From NCBI RefSeq assembly GCF_002980575.1, contig NZ_PVBS01000001.1, positions 124,001-188,000 of the forward strand: 64,000 bases of DNA, written 5' to 3'. Positions 53,861-62,421 of the stretch are shown piece by piece; position 1 is the first letter of the stretch, and every line of letters begins with the position of its first letter. Under the pieces are notes generated by a model. That model was not told the origin of the DNA. It ran no database searches and saw only the letters and a program-made list of their open reading frames with translations. Position numbers and translations under genes: made by a program. The stretch comes from Sphingobacterium gobiense (GTDB lineage Bacteria; Bacteroidota; Bacteroidia; Sphingobacteriales; Sphingobacteriaceae).

Positions 53861-54547
53861 ATGGAAAAACTAATCATTCGGGAATGGTCAGCAGCTGACC
53901 GTCCAAGAGAAAAGCTATTGGAACAAGGTCGAAGGGCCTTGACAGATGCAGAGTTGATGGCTATCCTTATTGGTTCCGGTTCAAGCAAGGAAACTGCGGT
54001 TGAACTGTGTCGTAGGATATTATCCGATGCTCAAAATAATTTAAGTAATATTTCGAGGTTAGAAGTACCTGATCTATGTCGTTATCGTGGTATCGGAGAA
54101 GCAAAGGCCTTAAGTATTATTGCCGCTTTAGAATTGGGGCGCCGTAGAAAAGAGATGGAACCCGACGCGATCTCCGTCTTGAATAGCAGCAAGAAAGTCT
54201 ACGACTATTTTAGATCTTATATACAAGACTTGGTGCATGAGGAATTTTGGGTGCTCTACCTAAATACCGGTTGTAGATTGGTGGATAAGAAAATAATAGG
54301 TCGAGGAGGCAATGATTCGACGCCTGTGGATATACGGGTTATTCTCCGATATGCATTGCAAGTACAAGCTGGCTCTCTTGTTTTGATTCATAATCACCCA
54401 TCAGGCACGCTGCGGCCTAGTAATGCGGATAAATTAATTACAAAAAGAATTGTTACGGCCGCCGAGCTGATGGATATAAGGGTGAATGACCACATTATCT
54501 TCACGGATATTTCTTATTTCAGCTTCCGTGATGAGGGATTGTTGTAA
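53861..54547 (+). CDS. radC: RadC-family JAB-domain protein
   Basis: This 228-residue protein has an N-terminal helix-hairpin-helix domain (YRGIGEAKA) and a C-terminal JAB/MPN metalloprotease-like domain with HNHPSG and a following Asp (the HxH...D zinc site). RadC is named for repair but its true role is not known. ATG 53861 gives the normal family length; a longer frame from 53780 passes through the promoter. Confidence 0.93.
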   Translation: MEKLIIREWSAADRPREKLLEQGRRALTDAELMAILIGSGSSKETAVELCRRILSDAQNNLSNISRLEVPDLCRYRGIGEAKALSIIAALELGRRRKEMEPDAISVLNSSKKVYDYFRSYIQDLVHEEFWVLYLNTGCRLVDKKIIGRGGNDSTPVDIRVILRYALQVQAGSLVLIHNHPSGTLRPSNADKLITKRIVTAAELMDIRVNDHIIFTDISYFSFRDEGLL

Positions 54548-54558
54548 GAAGTGATGGG

Positions 54559-55173
54559 CTAAAATAGTCCAAACATTTCTGCTTCCACCTTTTCGATAAT
54601 TTTACCAAGGTCTTCCGGTTTATTGGCGAAGTCTAGATTGTCTTTGTCTAAAACCAATAGTTTTCCGTCGGTATAATTGCCGATCCATTTTTCGTATTTT
54701 TCATTGAGTTTAGATAGATAGTCTAAACGAATGGCCGACTCGTAATCACGTCCTCTTTTTTGGATGTTATTTACTAATGTAGGTACAGAAGCACGTAAGT
54801 ATATTAAGAGATCCGGCGCTTTGATATAGTGAACAATGCTTTGAAAAATATTGCTGTAATTCTCAAAATCACGAGCACTCATGAGCCCCATGTCATATAG
54901 GTTCTCCGCGAAAATATAAGCGTCCTCATAGATTGTCCGGTCTTGAACCATATTTATGCCCCGATTCTGAAGGTCTACAATATGTCTAAAACGCGTGTTG
55001 AGAAAGAATATTTGCAGATTAAATGCCCATCGCTTCATATCGCTGTAAAAGTCTTCTAGATAAGGATTGTCTTCTACGGCTTCATACTGCGCCTCAAAAT
55101 TAAGATGACGAGCTAACAACGCTGTTAGAGTCGTTTTCCCTGCTCCGATATTTCCTACAATTGCTATATGCAT
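54559..55173 (-). CDS. Deoxynucleoside kinase
   Basis: This 204-residue enzyme phosphorylates deoxyadenosine/deoxyguanosine for nucleotide salvage. GNIGAGKT is the P-loop, the DRTIYED block matches the DRS-type substrate motif, and KRGRDYE is the LID arginine region. It is three bases downstream of trpS on the same strand. Confidence 0.93.
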   Translation of the reverse strand: MHIAIVGNIGAGKTTLTALLARHLNFEAQYEAVEDNPYLEDFYSDMKRWAFNLQIFFLNTRFRHIVDLQNRGINMVQDRTIYEDAYIFAENLYDMGLMSARDFENYSNIFQSIVHYIKAPDLLIYLRASVPTLVNNIQKRGRDYESAIRLDYLSKLNEKYEKWIGNYTDGKLLVLDKDNLDFANKPEDLGKIIEKVEAEMFGLF

Positions 55174-55176
55174 GGT

Positions 55177-56178
55177 CTAATATAACTTCTTGATTCCTAT
55201 TATTTCACGTACTTCTTTGATCGTCCTACATGCACTCTCCCGCGCTTTTTCTGCTCCCATGTGGATAACTTTTCTGACATATGCATCATCGTTGGAAATG
55301 GCTTGTATACGTGACCGAACGGGCTCAGTCGCCAAGATCATATCCTCGGCAAGCTGCTTTTTAAAGTCACCATAACGGATTTCACAGTTGTTATATAGCT
55401 CTTCGAAATGTTGCAGGGTGTCTTGTGTAGAAACGACCTTCATTAAATCAAATAGATTCTTTATGGGCTCCGGCTTTGCTTGATTCATTTCTGTTGGACC
55501 AGCGTCCGATACCGCGCGCATTACCTTTTTACGGATGACCTCTGGTGCATCGCTCAAATATATACAACTCGCCTCACTATTGGACTTACCCATTTTTCCG
55601 TTACCATCCAGCCCTGGAATTTTGACCAGTTTATCGCTATAAGAGAACGCAAACGCTTCCTTAAAGTAGTCTACATTGTATAGCCTGTTAAACCGATTTC
55701 CAAAAGTTCGCGTCATTTCTAAATGCTGTTCCTGGTCTTTCCCAACGGGAACCTTTGTGCCGTGATGAATCAAGATGTCGCATGCCATCAGTACCGGATA
55801 TGTTAATAGGCCTGCGTTAACATTGTCCGGATTAGCGCGGACCTTATCTTTGAAAGCCGTTGCGCGCTCTAATTCGCCTAGATAGGCATTCATATTCATG
55901 TAAAGGTAGAGCTCCGCTACTTCGGGAACATCCGACTGTACATATATAGTCGACTGTTCGGGATCAATGCCTGCCGCTAGGTATTCTACCACAACTTCCC
56001 TTACTGTTCGATTTAAATGCTCTGGAGTGGGATGTGTGGTTAGGGAATGCAGATCCGCTATAAAGAAAAAGCAATTGTATTCATGTTGCATTTTGACAAA
56101 GTTGCTCAATGCCCCATAATAGTTGCCTAAATGTAATTTCCCGGTACTTCTGATACCGCTAACGACAGTTTCTTTCAT
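55177..56178 (-). CDS. trpS: Tryptophanyl-tRNA synthetase
   Basis: This 333-residue class I synthetase charges tRNA-Trp. The HIGH motif is GKLHLGN (13-19) and the KMSKS motif is KMGKS (195-199). Length is standard for bacterial TrpS. It is the first gene of a trpS-deoxynucleoside kinase unit. Confidence 0.96.
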   Translation of the reverse strand: MKETVVSGIRSTGKLHLGNYYGALSNFVKMQHEYNCFFFIADLHSLTTHPTPEHLNRTVREVVVEYLAAGIDPEQSTIYVQSDVPEVAELYLYMNMNAYLGELERATAFKDKVRANPDNVNAGLLTYPVLMACDILIHHGTKVPVGKDQEQHLEMTRTFGNRFNRLYNVDYFKEAFAFSYSDKLVKIPGLDGNGKMGKSNSEASCIYLSDAPEVIRKKVMRAVSDAGPTEMNQAKPEPIKNLFDLMKVVSTQDTLQHFEELYNNCEIRYGDFKKQLAEDMILATEPVRSRIQAISNDDAYVRKVIHMGAEKARESACRTIKEVREIIGIKKLY

Positions 56179-56237
56179 GTCGCGAATTTACGGATTAATT
56201 GCTAATTAAAGACAAGCTCACTATATTAGTTTCATAA

Positions 56238-56945
56238 ATGGAGGTTATGAGGTTAAGACTAATTTCGATAGGATCTTTTATGGTGGTATCTCTCTTGAGC
56301 TCAGCTTTTGCGCAAACAAAAGCTTGGGGGTTCAACGATGAGCTATGTACGTACAAGGGATATTACGATAGCAAAAAATATACGGACGTACAGCTCGCTG
56401 ATACGTATAAACTTTTTCGTACTAGCCACTACGTTCATGATGAGGGGACGTTGGAAGAGCTGACTGTCCGATATGACAGCGTGATACGATCTGTTGAAAA
56501 TTTGAAAATCGTCCAAGTGTCTTATTTTCAACGTTTAAAAAAAGACGTGTTACGTTATTTACTAGAGACGGCAGACTTAAAAAAAACACAAAAAAAAGCG
56601 AAAGAAAAACCACAACTTTTAATTGCTGCTGTAAAAGAAGGTACGCGGGCGAGGGAATATGCCGAAGCACTTCACCAAGGCGGAGATCGTTTGCTGGAGG
56701 CCTATGAGCAGGTGACAAAGGAGCAAATGAAAAATAATAGTACGCCTGCCTACCTATGGCATAACTATGAAAACACCATGAAACGTGCGGATAGGTTAGA
56801 TCGTGCTTTCGACTACGTATTGGTATACGGCTGGTGGAATAGTGCGAACCATCTGGTCCACCATATTAACTATGACGGAACACAAATGGAACAGTTTCAA
56901 AAACTGTTTGTTAAGGTAGATATCGTGGATTGTGATGAACCTTAA
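56238..56945 (+). CDS. Hypothetical exported protein
   Basis: The 235-residue product has a signal peptide (about 1-25, SSAFA-Q) and a mature part without recognised motifs; it is rich in charged helices, with a Lys-rich stretch at about 112-125 and DRLDRAFDYVLVYGWWN near the end. A start at 56247 is equally good. It faces mazG. Function unknown. Confidence 0.6.
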   Translation: MEVMRLRLISIGSFMVVSLLSSAFAQTKAWGFNDELCTYKGYYDSKKYTDVQLADTYKLFRTSHYVHDEGTLEELTVRYDSVIRSVENLKIVQVSYFQRLKKDVLRYLLETADLKKTQKKAKEKPQLLIAAVKEGTRAREYAEALHQGGDRLLEAYEQVTKEQMKNNSTPAYLWHNYENTMKRADRLDRAFDYVLVYGWWNSANHLVHHINYDGTQMEQFQKLFVKVDIVDCDEP

Positions 56946-56954
56946 AGTCTTTTA

Positions 56955-57761
56955 TTACGATAATTTTTTTGCTTCGTTCCAATAAACGTCCATTTCGGCT
57001 AATGTCATTTCTTTGAGGCTTTGTCCGTTTTCGGCCGCTCGCTTTTCCAAATGGCGGAATCGTTGCATAAATTTTTTATTGGTACGTTCTAAGGCATTTT
57101 CAGGATTGATGCCCAGATGCCGAGCATAATTAATTAGGGAAAATAGCAGATCACCAAATTCTGCTTCTGCTTTCTCTTGATCGACAGACTCTCCATCTGT
57201 GAGGTTAAATTCGTGCTTAAATTCTGCCAGTTCTTCCTCTACCTTTCCCCAAACCTCCGTTTTATTATCCCAATCAAAACCGACCCCTCGCACTTTATCT
57301 TGAATACGATAGGCCTTGACGAGGGCAGGCAATCCTTTTGGTACACCAGATAAAACAGATTTGTTCCCCTCTTTTAATTTGATAGACTCCCAGTTGCTTT
57401 TTACATCTTCCTCATTTGCAACCTTTGTATCTGCATAGATGTGTGGATGTCGTATAATCAACTTATCACAAATCGCATTTAATACGTCTACCACATTAAA
57501 TTGTTGTTGTTCATCGGCAATCTTGGTGTAGAAAAGAAGATGTAGCATAACATCGCCAAGCTCTTTTTTTATCTCATTATAGTCTTTTTCTAGAATCGCA
57601 TCCGTGAGCTCATAGAGCTCTTCAATGGTGAGATGTCTCAAGGATTCCATGGTTTGTTTTCGATCCCACGGACAGGCGATACGGAGCGTATCCAGGATGG
57701 TGATCAACCTTTCCAATGCTTTTCCAGGAGTGTATTGAGGCTCGGGTATAGGGTGTGCCAT
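56955..57761 (-). CDS. mazG: Nucleoside triphosphate pyrophosphohydrolase MazG
   Basis: MazG (268 residues) breaks down NTPs and possibly damaged nucleotides. There are two MazG domains: EEL-YEL-D and EIKKELGDVMLH in the first, EEELAEFK and EAEFGDLLFSLIN in the second (the ExxE-ExxD metal sites). ATG 57761 is preferred over TTG 57776. Confidence 0.93.
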   Translation of the reverse strand: MAHPIPEPQYTPGKALERLITILDTLRIACPWDRKQTMESLRHLTIEELYELTDAILEKDYNEIKKELGDVMLHLLFYTKIADEQQQFNVVDVLNAICDKLIIRHPHIYADTKVANEEDVKSNWESIKLKEGNKSVLSGVPKGLPALVKAYRIQDKVRGVGFDWDNKTEVWGKVEEELAEFKHEFNLTDGESVDQEKAEAEFGDLLFSLINYARHLGINPENALERTNKKFMQRFRHLEKRAAENGQSLKEMTLAEMDVYWNEAKKLS

Positions 57762-57861
57762 AATTTTTCGCTTCAAAGATGTCCAAAGCTAGAAAAAAAA
57801 TGCGAAAACAGAACTGCCGTTTGATGTGTTATCCTATTAAATAAAACAAACTTTAGATATT

Positions 57862-58167
57862 ATGGATACGAAACACGATTATGAAACCACGGATGTAGCG
57901 CTGGCTAAATTAAAAGATATGGGATACACCATCGATTTTAATGTCGAATTTGATGAGATATTGAATGACGCAGAAAATTATCAGATAGATCATCTTTATC
58001 GCTATGAAGGACCTTCCAATCCAGATGATGAATCCACAGTATATGGTATTTCAAATAATATCAGTGGTAAAAAAGGAGTGTTTGTTGCTGGAAATCTATC
58101 TTTAATAGAAGGTAAGAAACGGGATATTATACTGGCCTTGGAAATAAAATACAAAAATCCGGCGTAA
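57862..58167 (+). CDS. Small conserved Bacteroidota protein
   Basis: The 101-residue protein matches a family found in many Bacteroidota: a start with LKDMGYTIDFN, the block YRYEGPSNPDDESTVYGIS and a glycine-containing end. Databases often label relatives phosphoribosylpyrophosphate synthetase, but it is far too short and lacks PRPP motifs, so that label should not be trusted. Role unknown. Confidence 0.68.
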   Translation: MDTKHDYETTDVALAKLKDMGYTIDFNVEFDEILNDAENYQIDHLYRYEGPSNPDDESTVYGISNNISGKKGVFVAGNLSLIEGKKRDIILALEIKYKNPA

Positions 58168-58250
58168 GGTGCGAAGAACTTTAGTGATAGCACGCTAGGT
58201 AATCACAAATTATGAGATTGTATTTTCTAAAAATTATGTTATTTTAGGGG

Positions 58251-58811
58251 ATGCAGTTGATTCCCTATTTGAAGACCGCGTTTGGTTTGACAGATGACCT
58301 GTTAGTATACTTGGAACAGGTATCTGTCACTAAAACCTATGAAAAAAAAGCCGTTATTTTAGATGCAGGGCATTATTCGCAGAATGTGTTCTTCATTGAG
58401 CAGGGACTTGTGCGGATGTTTTATTATAAACTAGATAAGGACATCACACATTATTTTTTTTCAGAACAAACCTTTGCAGCGGGTACAGAAAGCGTGTTCT
58501 ATCATAAAAAGTCAATGTATGGTATAGAGGCACTCGAGCCTTCAACCATTACCTTGATCCCGTTTGATGCGATATCGAAACTTGCATCCCGTTCCATAGC
58601 CATGAACAGACTTATACAAACCATACTGTTGCAAGCATTGATAGGGTTTTCCACGCGGCTACAGAGCTTGCAATTTGAAACGGCACAAGAACGCTATCAA
58701 AAATTAATGGAGCAGCATCCAAATATACTTCTGCGAGCACCATTAGGAGATATTGCGTCCTATTTAGGCATTTCTCAACAGACGCTTAGCGTCATTAGAG
58801 CACAGCGTTAA
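58251..58811 (+). CDS. Crp/Fnr-family transcription regulator
   Basis: The 186-residue regulator has an N-terminal cyclic-nucleotide-binding-like domain (VILDAGHYSQNVFFIEQGLVRMF is its core, cut as VILDAG and FFIEQGLVRMF) and a short C-terminal helix-turn-helix (APLGDIASYLGISQQTLSVIR). The key cAMP-binding residues are not all kept, so its effector is unknown. It stands 95 bases before the efflux operon on the same strand with a palindrome between them, suggesting local control. Confidence 0.85.
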   Translation: MQLIPYLKTAFGLTDDLLVYLEQVSVTKTYEKKAVILDAGHYSQNVFFIEQGLVRMFYYKLDKDITHYFFSEQTFAAGTESVFYHKKSMYGIEALEPSTITLIPFDAISKLASRSIAMNRLIQTILLQALIGFSTRLQSLQFETAQERYQKLMEQHPNILLRAPLGDIASYLGISQQTLSVIRAQR

Positions 58812-58836
58812 TTCAATAAATCGATACAAGACCTCC

Positions 58837-58858
58837 TTTTTTAAGATATCTTAAAAAA
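58837..58858. promoter_or_regulatory. 22-bp perfect palindrome upstream of the efflux operon
   Basis: TTTTTTAAGAT joined to its own complement ATCTTAAAAAA, with no centre gap. It lies 26 bases after the regulator stop and 47 bases before the TolC start, next to a GATATTTG (58877-58884) -7-like box. It could be an operator or a terminator of the regulator gene. Confidence 0.5.
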
Positions 58859-58905
58859 AGCAAGCTATATAAAGCAGATATTTGTTGCGATAAATAAAAC
58901 AAGTT

Positions 58906-60294
58906 ATGGTAAAGAAATGGGGATGGATCTTAATGATGTTTAGCATTGCTTTTCAACAAACGGGGCGGGCACAATCCATTATAGATCCAAAAGTAAAAGA
59001 AGTTATACAGCAATCGTTTCAGGCTAACCACGATCTGAAACTCAAAAACTACGAAGTAGATAAAGCGAACCTAGAAGCGGAGGGCGTGAAAGCGAATAAA
59101 CTGCCCCATGTATCAGCGACAGGCTTGTATGGTTTTATGTACAACAATGGGAGTCTTGATATTCCTACACTCAATCTGCCGGTATTGAATCTAGGACTAT
59201 TTGACGGTGCGACAGATTTTACCCTTAGATCACAAGCTGTATATGCGGGTGTATCTGTAAGACAAGTTATTTTTTCAGGATTGCAGATACTCAATGGCGA
59301 ACGTGCCCTCCAAGAAAAGGCGCGAGCACAAGGTTATCTGGCCGAAGCGGGAAAAGAGGGAATGGCAAAGGAGATCGCGTCTACGTTCGATCAGCTGATG
59401 TTGTTGAACGAGGTTGATAAACTGATTCTAGATTCCGAACGGAGGTTGAAAAAGGAACAGGAAAAAGTGAATAAGGCCATCGAAAATGGATTGGCTATAC
59501 CATATGATCGGGATAAACTTAAACTTGCTCTGTTGGAATTGGAAGAAAAAAAGGTGGAGTTAGCTGGAAATCGTGCGTTACTGGTCAAAAAAATACAACA
59601 GGAAACGAGTTTATCGGCATCAGCAGTAGAAGAGGTATTGTATAATCTTTCGCCCATCTATTTATCGGATGTACCCACGGGAGTGGAAGAGCGTTCTGAA
59701 TTAAAAGCGTTGGATGCGTCATCTAAAGCTTATGAATATCTGTATAAAAAAGAAAAAGGGGCGTCACTGCCGACGGTTTTTGCTTTCGGCTCAGCGAGCT
59801 ATTTGAATCTTCATAACACGAATTTAACCATTAAAGACAAACCCGTCGTAGGTGATCTCGACCTTTCTACCAACTATCTAAAAGGTAGGCCTAACTTTAT
59901 GGTTGGCGTCGGGGTGAGATGGGATATCTTTAACGGTGGGGAACACCGAAATAAAGTAAAGCAAGTACAATTAGATCAAGCCATCAATGAAACGAAGTTT
60001 CTTGACGCAACGGAAAAATTAAATCTGTTGCTGGATAAAAACAAAGTCAGTTATACCACCGCAAATCAGAAATTAAAAGTAGGTGACCAACAGGTAAAAG
60101 TTGCCCAAAATAATTTGCAGATGGCTTCGAAGCAGTATGAAGCTGGCTTGATTGACGTAACGGAACTGTTGGCAACCGAAAATGAGTGGTATAAAGTCAA
60201 TCTTAATTTTTACAGCCATGTTTTGCAGCAACGTGCAGTGGCATTGGAATTATTACATACATCAGGAAAACTATTACAAACCATATACGAATAG
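58906..60294 (+). CDS. TolC-family outer membrane efflux protein
   Basis: The 462-residue protein has a signal peptide (1-22, GRA-Q) and the two-fold repeated coiled-coil OEP layout (helices about 125-260 and 345-455) ending in VTELLATENEWYKV. It forms the outer-membrane channel of a tripartite pump. It starts the operon tolC-hlyD-permease. Confidence 0.9.
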   Translation: MVKKWGWILMMFSIAFQQTGRAQSIIDPKVKEVIQQSFQANHDLKLKNYEVDKANLEAEGVKANKLPHVSATGLYGFMYNNGSLDIPTLNLPVLNLGLFDGATDFTLRSQAVYAGVSVRQVIFSGLQILNGERALQEKARAQGYLAEAGKEGMAKEIASTFDQLMLLNEVDKLILDSERRLKKEQEKVNKAIENGLAIPYDRDKLKLALLELEEKKVELAGNRALLVKKIQQETSLSASAVEEVLYNLSPIYLSDVPTGVEERSELKALDASSKAYEYLYKKEKGASLPTVFAFGSASYLNLHNTNLTIKDKPVVGDLDLSTNYLKGRPNFMVGVGVRWDIFNGGEHRNKVKQVQLDQAINETKFLDATEKLNLLLDKNKVSYTTANQKLKVGDQQVKVAQNNLQMASKQYEAGLIDVTELLATENEWYKVNLNFYSHVLQQRAVALELLHTSGKLLQTIYE

Positions 60295-60296
60295 AA

Positions 60297-61253
60297 ATGA
60301 AACAGTTGTATCTTATACCCTTGGTTTTCTTATTTTTTGCTTGCAAAAATGAAGTTCGGGAGAAGCCTTTGGAAGGAAAAGTTGAACGTGAACAAATAAC
60401 GGTTGTGACAAAAGTCCCCGGAAAGGTGGCGGAAATACGTGTTCAAGAAGGAGAGTTTGTACATGCAGGAGATACGTTAGTGATATTGGATATCCCCGAA
60501 GTAGATGCAAAAGCAGAGCAGGCACAAGGAGCTCTACAATCTGCCGAAGCACAATATAATATGGCGACAAAAGGTGCTACACGCGGGCAATTGGTACAAT
60601 TGCAGGCTAAGGTAGACGGATTAAAAGAGCAATATGAATTCGCCGAGAAATCTATCAATCGCTTGAAAAACTTATTGCGTGACAGTTTAGTGTCGCAGCA
60701 ACAATATGATGAAACGTACGCCAAATATCAAGGAGCGAAAAATCAATACCTCGCTGCGCAAGCGGAAATGGAAGAGGCACGGAATGGTGCTCGTTACGAG
60801 CAGCAAATCATGGCGTTAGGACAAAAAGAGCGTGCTTTAGGGGCAGTAGCGGAGGTTAAGGTAGCCGCACGGGAGAAATACCTTATCGCACCGCAGGATA
60901 TGAGTGTGGAAACTGTTAATTTAAACGTAGGGGAACTCGCCACCGCTGGATATGCTATTATCAATGGTTACATTAACAATGCGACTTATTTCCGGTTTAC
61001 TGTTCCTGAAAATAGAGTAGGTAAATTAAATAGAGGAAGTGACGTTGTTCTGCGTGTCCCTTATTTGGATAACAAGGAAATCAAAGGTAGGGTAGTAGCG
61101 ATGAAAGCATTGAGCTCGTATGCGAATATTTCTACGGCTTATCCGGACTATGATAACCAATTGACGGTATTTGAGGTTAAAGTAGTGCCTCAAGATCATG
61201 CAGAGGTAAGTGATTTGTTAACAAAGACGCTGGTTGTTCTTCAAGCACCATAG
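60297..61253 (+). CDS. HlyD-family membrane fusion lipoprotein
   Basis: The 318-residue protein has a lipobox with Cys16 (LFFAC) and the HlyD layout: a lipoyl-like VTKVPGKVAEIRVQEGEFV block, a long alpha-hairpin (about 75-190) and a beta-barrel. It would link the inner-membrane permease to TolC. It starts three bases after the tolC stop. Confidence 0.9.
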   Translation: MKQLYLIPLVFLFFACKNEVREKPLEGKVEREQITVVTKVPGKVAEIRVQEGEFVHAGDTLVILDIPEVDAKAEQAQGALQSAEAQYNMATKGATRGQLVQLQAKVDGLKEQYEFAEKSINRLKNLLRDSLVSQQQYDETYAKYQGAKNQYLAAQAEMEEARNGARYEQQIMALGQKERALGAVAEVKVAAREKYLIAPQDMSVETVNLNVGELATAGYAIINGYINNATYFRFTVPENRVGKLNRGSDVVLRVPYLDNKEIKGRVVAMKALSSYANISTAYPDYDNQLTVFEVKVVPQDHAEVSDLLTKTLVVLQAP

Positions 61254-61266
61254 AAAGGATTAGAAC

Positions 61267-62421
61267 GTGAAAAAATTTATCGAACTCATTCAACGCGAGT
61301 TTAAGCTCTTTTTCAACAATAGTGTGCTGATGATGCTCTTTATCGGCGCACCGATTCTCTATGGTGTATTGATAGGGCATGTGTATCAACAAGGGAAAGT
61401 AACGGAAATGCCGATTATTGTTGTGGACGAAGACAATAGTCCGATGAGTGCCACTTTTGTCGACATGATGAACGACAACGAAAGCATCAAGGTGGTGCGT
61501 ATGCTGCCATCACTGTTTGATTCAAAGGAGATTGCTATTGAACATGATGCAACGGTTATTGTGCATATCCCTAAGGGCTTTGCCGCAGGTGTCCAACAAA
61601 AGCGGGTTCCGGCAGTGACCATTTTTGTGGATGGTTCCAATACCTTGACTTCCAATACAGCTGCCATGGCTGTGAATGTTTGCGCCATGACACTCAAAGC
61701 CGGCGTACAAATAGAAACGCAGATGAAACAAGGCGTTCCTGCCAAGATTGCAGCCGAACAATACGAACCTTTCAAAACGACCATGGTCAGGCAGAATATC
61801 CGAAGCGGTAACTATCTGTATTTTATGCTGCCAGGTGTGCTGATTATCGTATTGCAACAGGTGCTCCTTTTGGGATTGGCGTTATCTTTTTCTTCCGAAT
61901 TTGAGAACGGCACCTTTGTAGAATTGGCGGAGAAAATACGGAACCCCGTAGGGCTTATCTTTGTCAAGATTACGCCTTATATCCTCATGTCCATTGGTAT
62001 ATTGATATTGTATTGGGGGTTTGGAAAATGGTATGAAATGCCATTACATGCTGATTTTTGGTGGTTTGTGTTGTGTACATTCGTGTTTATGTTGGCCGTA
62101 TGCTTTATCGGTGTTTTGGTAAGTATCGTTTTGCCGTCACAATTGAAAGCAACGGAAATATTGATGGTTATCGCAACACCTGCATTTATTTTAAGTGGTT
62201 TCACCTGGCCGTCTAGTTTGATGCCGGCTTGGGTACAGCTTATTGCGGATGTCATTCCGTCTACCCACTACTTACGCATTTTTAGGGTTATGTTTATTCA
62301 GCACGGAGAAAATTATCATACCTATAGCGATTTAATCGCCATGGCCATTATTGCTGCGGTGTGTTTTATTATTGCCACAGTAGTGCTAGCCGTGAAGATA
62401 CGGAAAGTGACTCGTCGCTAA
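61267..62421 (+). CDS. ABC-2 type permease (efflux)
   Basis: This 384-residue permease begins with GTG and has the YhhJ/YbhR layout: a first helix, a large periplasmic domain (about 45-175) and five helices. ATRxx GFTWPSSLMPAWVQ is the conserved loop near the last helices. No ATPase gene and no second permease are present in the operon, so a partner must be elsewhere. It converges with the S46 peptidase gene; stops overlap. Confidence 0.88.
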   Translation: MKKFIELIQREFKLFFNNSVLMMLFIGAPILYGVLIGHVYQQGKVTEMPIIVVDEDNSPMSATFVDMMNDNESIKVVRMLPSLFDSKEIAIEHDATVIVHIPKGFAAGVQQKRVPAVTIFVDGSNTLTSNTAAMAVNVCAMTLKAGVQIETQMKQGVPAKIAAEQYEPFKTTMVRQNIRSGNYLYFMLPGVLIIVLQQVLLLGLALSFSSEFENGTFVELAEKIRNPVGLIFVKITPYILMSIGILILYWGFGKWYEMPLHADFWWFVLCTFVFMLAVCFIGVLVSIVLPSQLKATEILMVIATPAFILSGFTWPSSLMPAWVQLIADVIPSTHYLRIFRVMFIQHGENYHTYSDLIAMAIIAAVCFIIATVVLAVKIRKVTRR

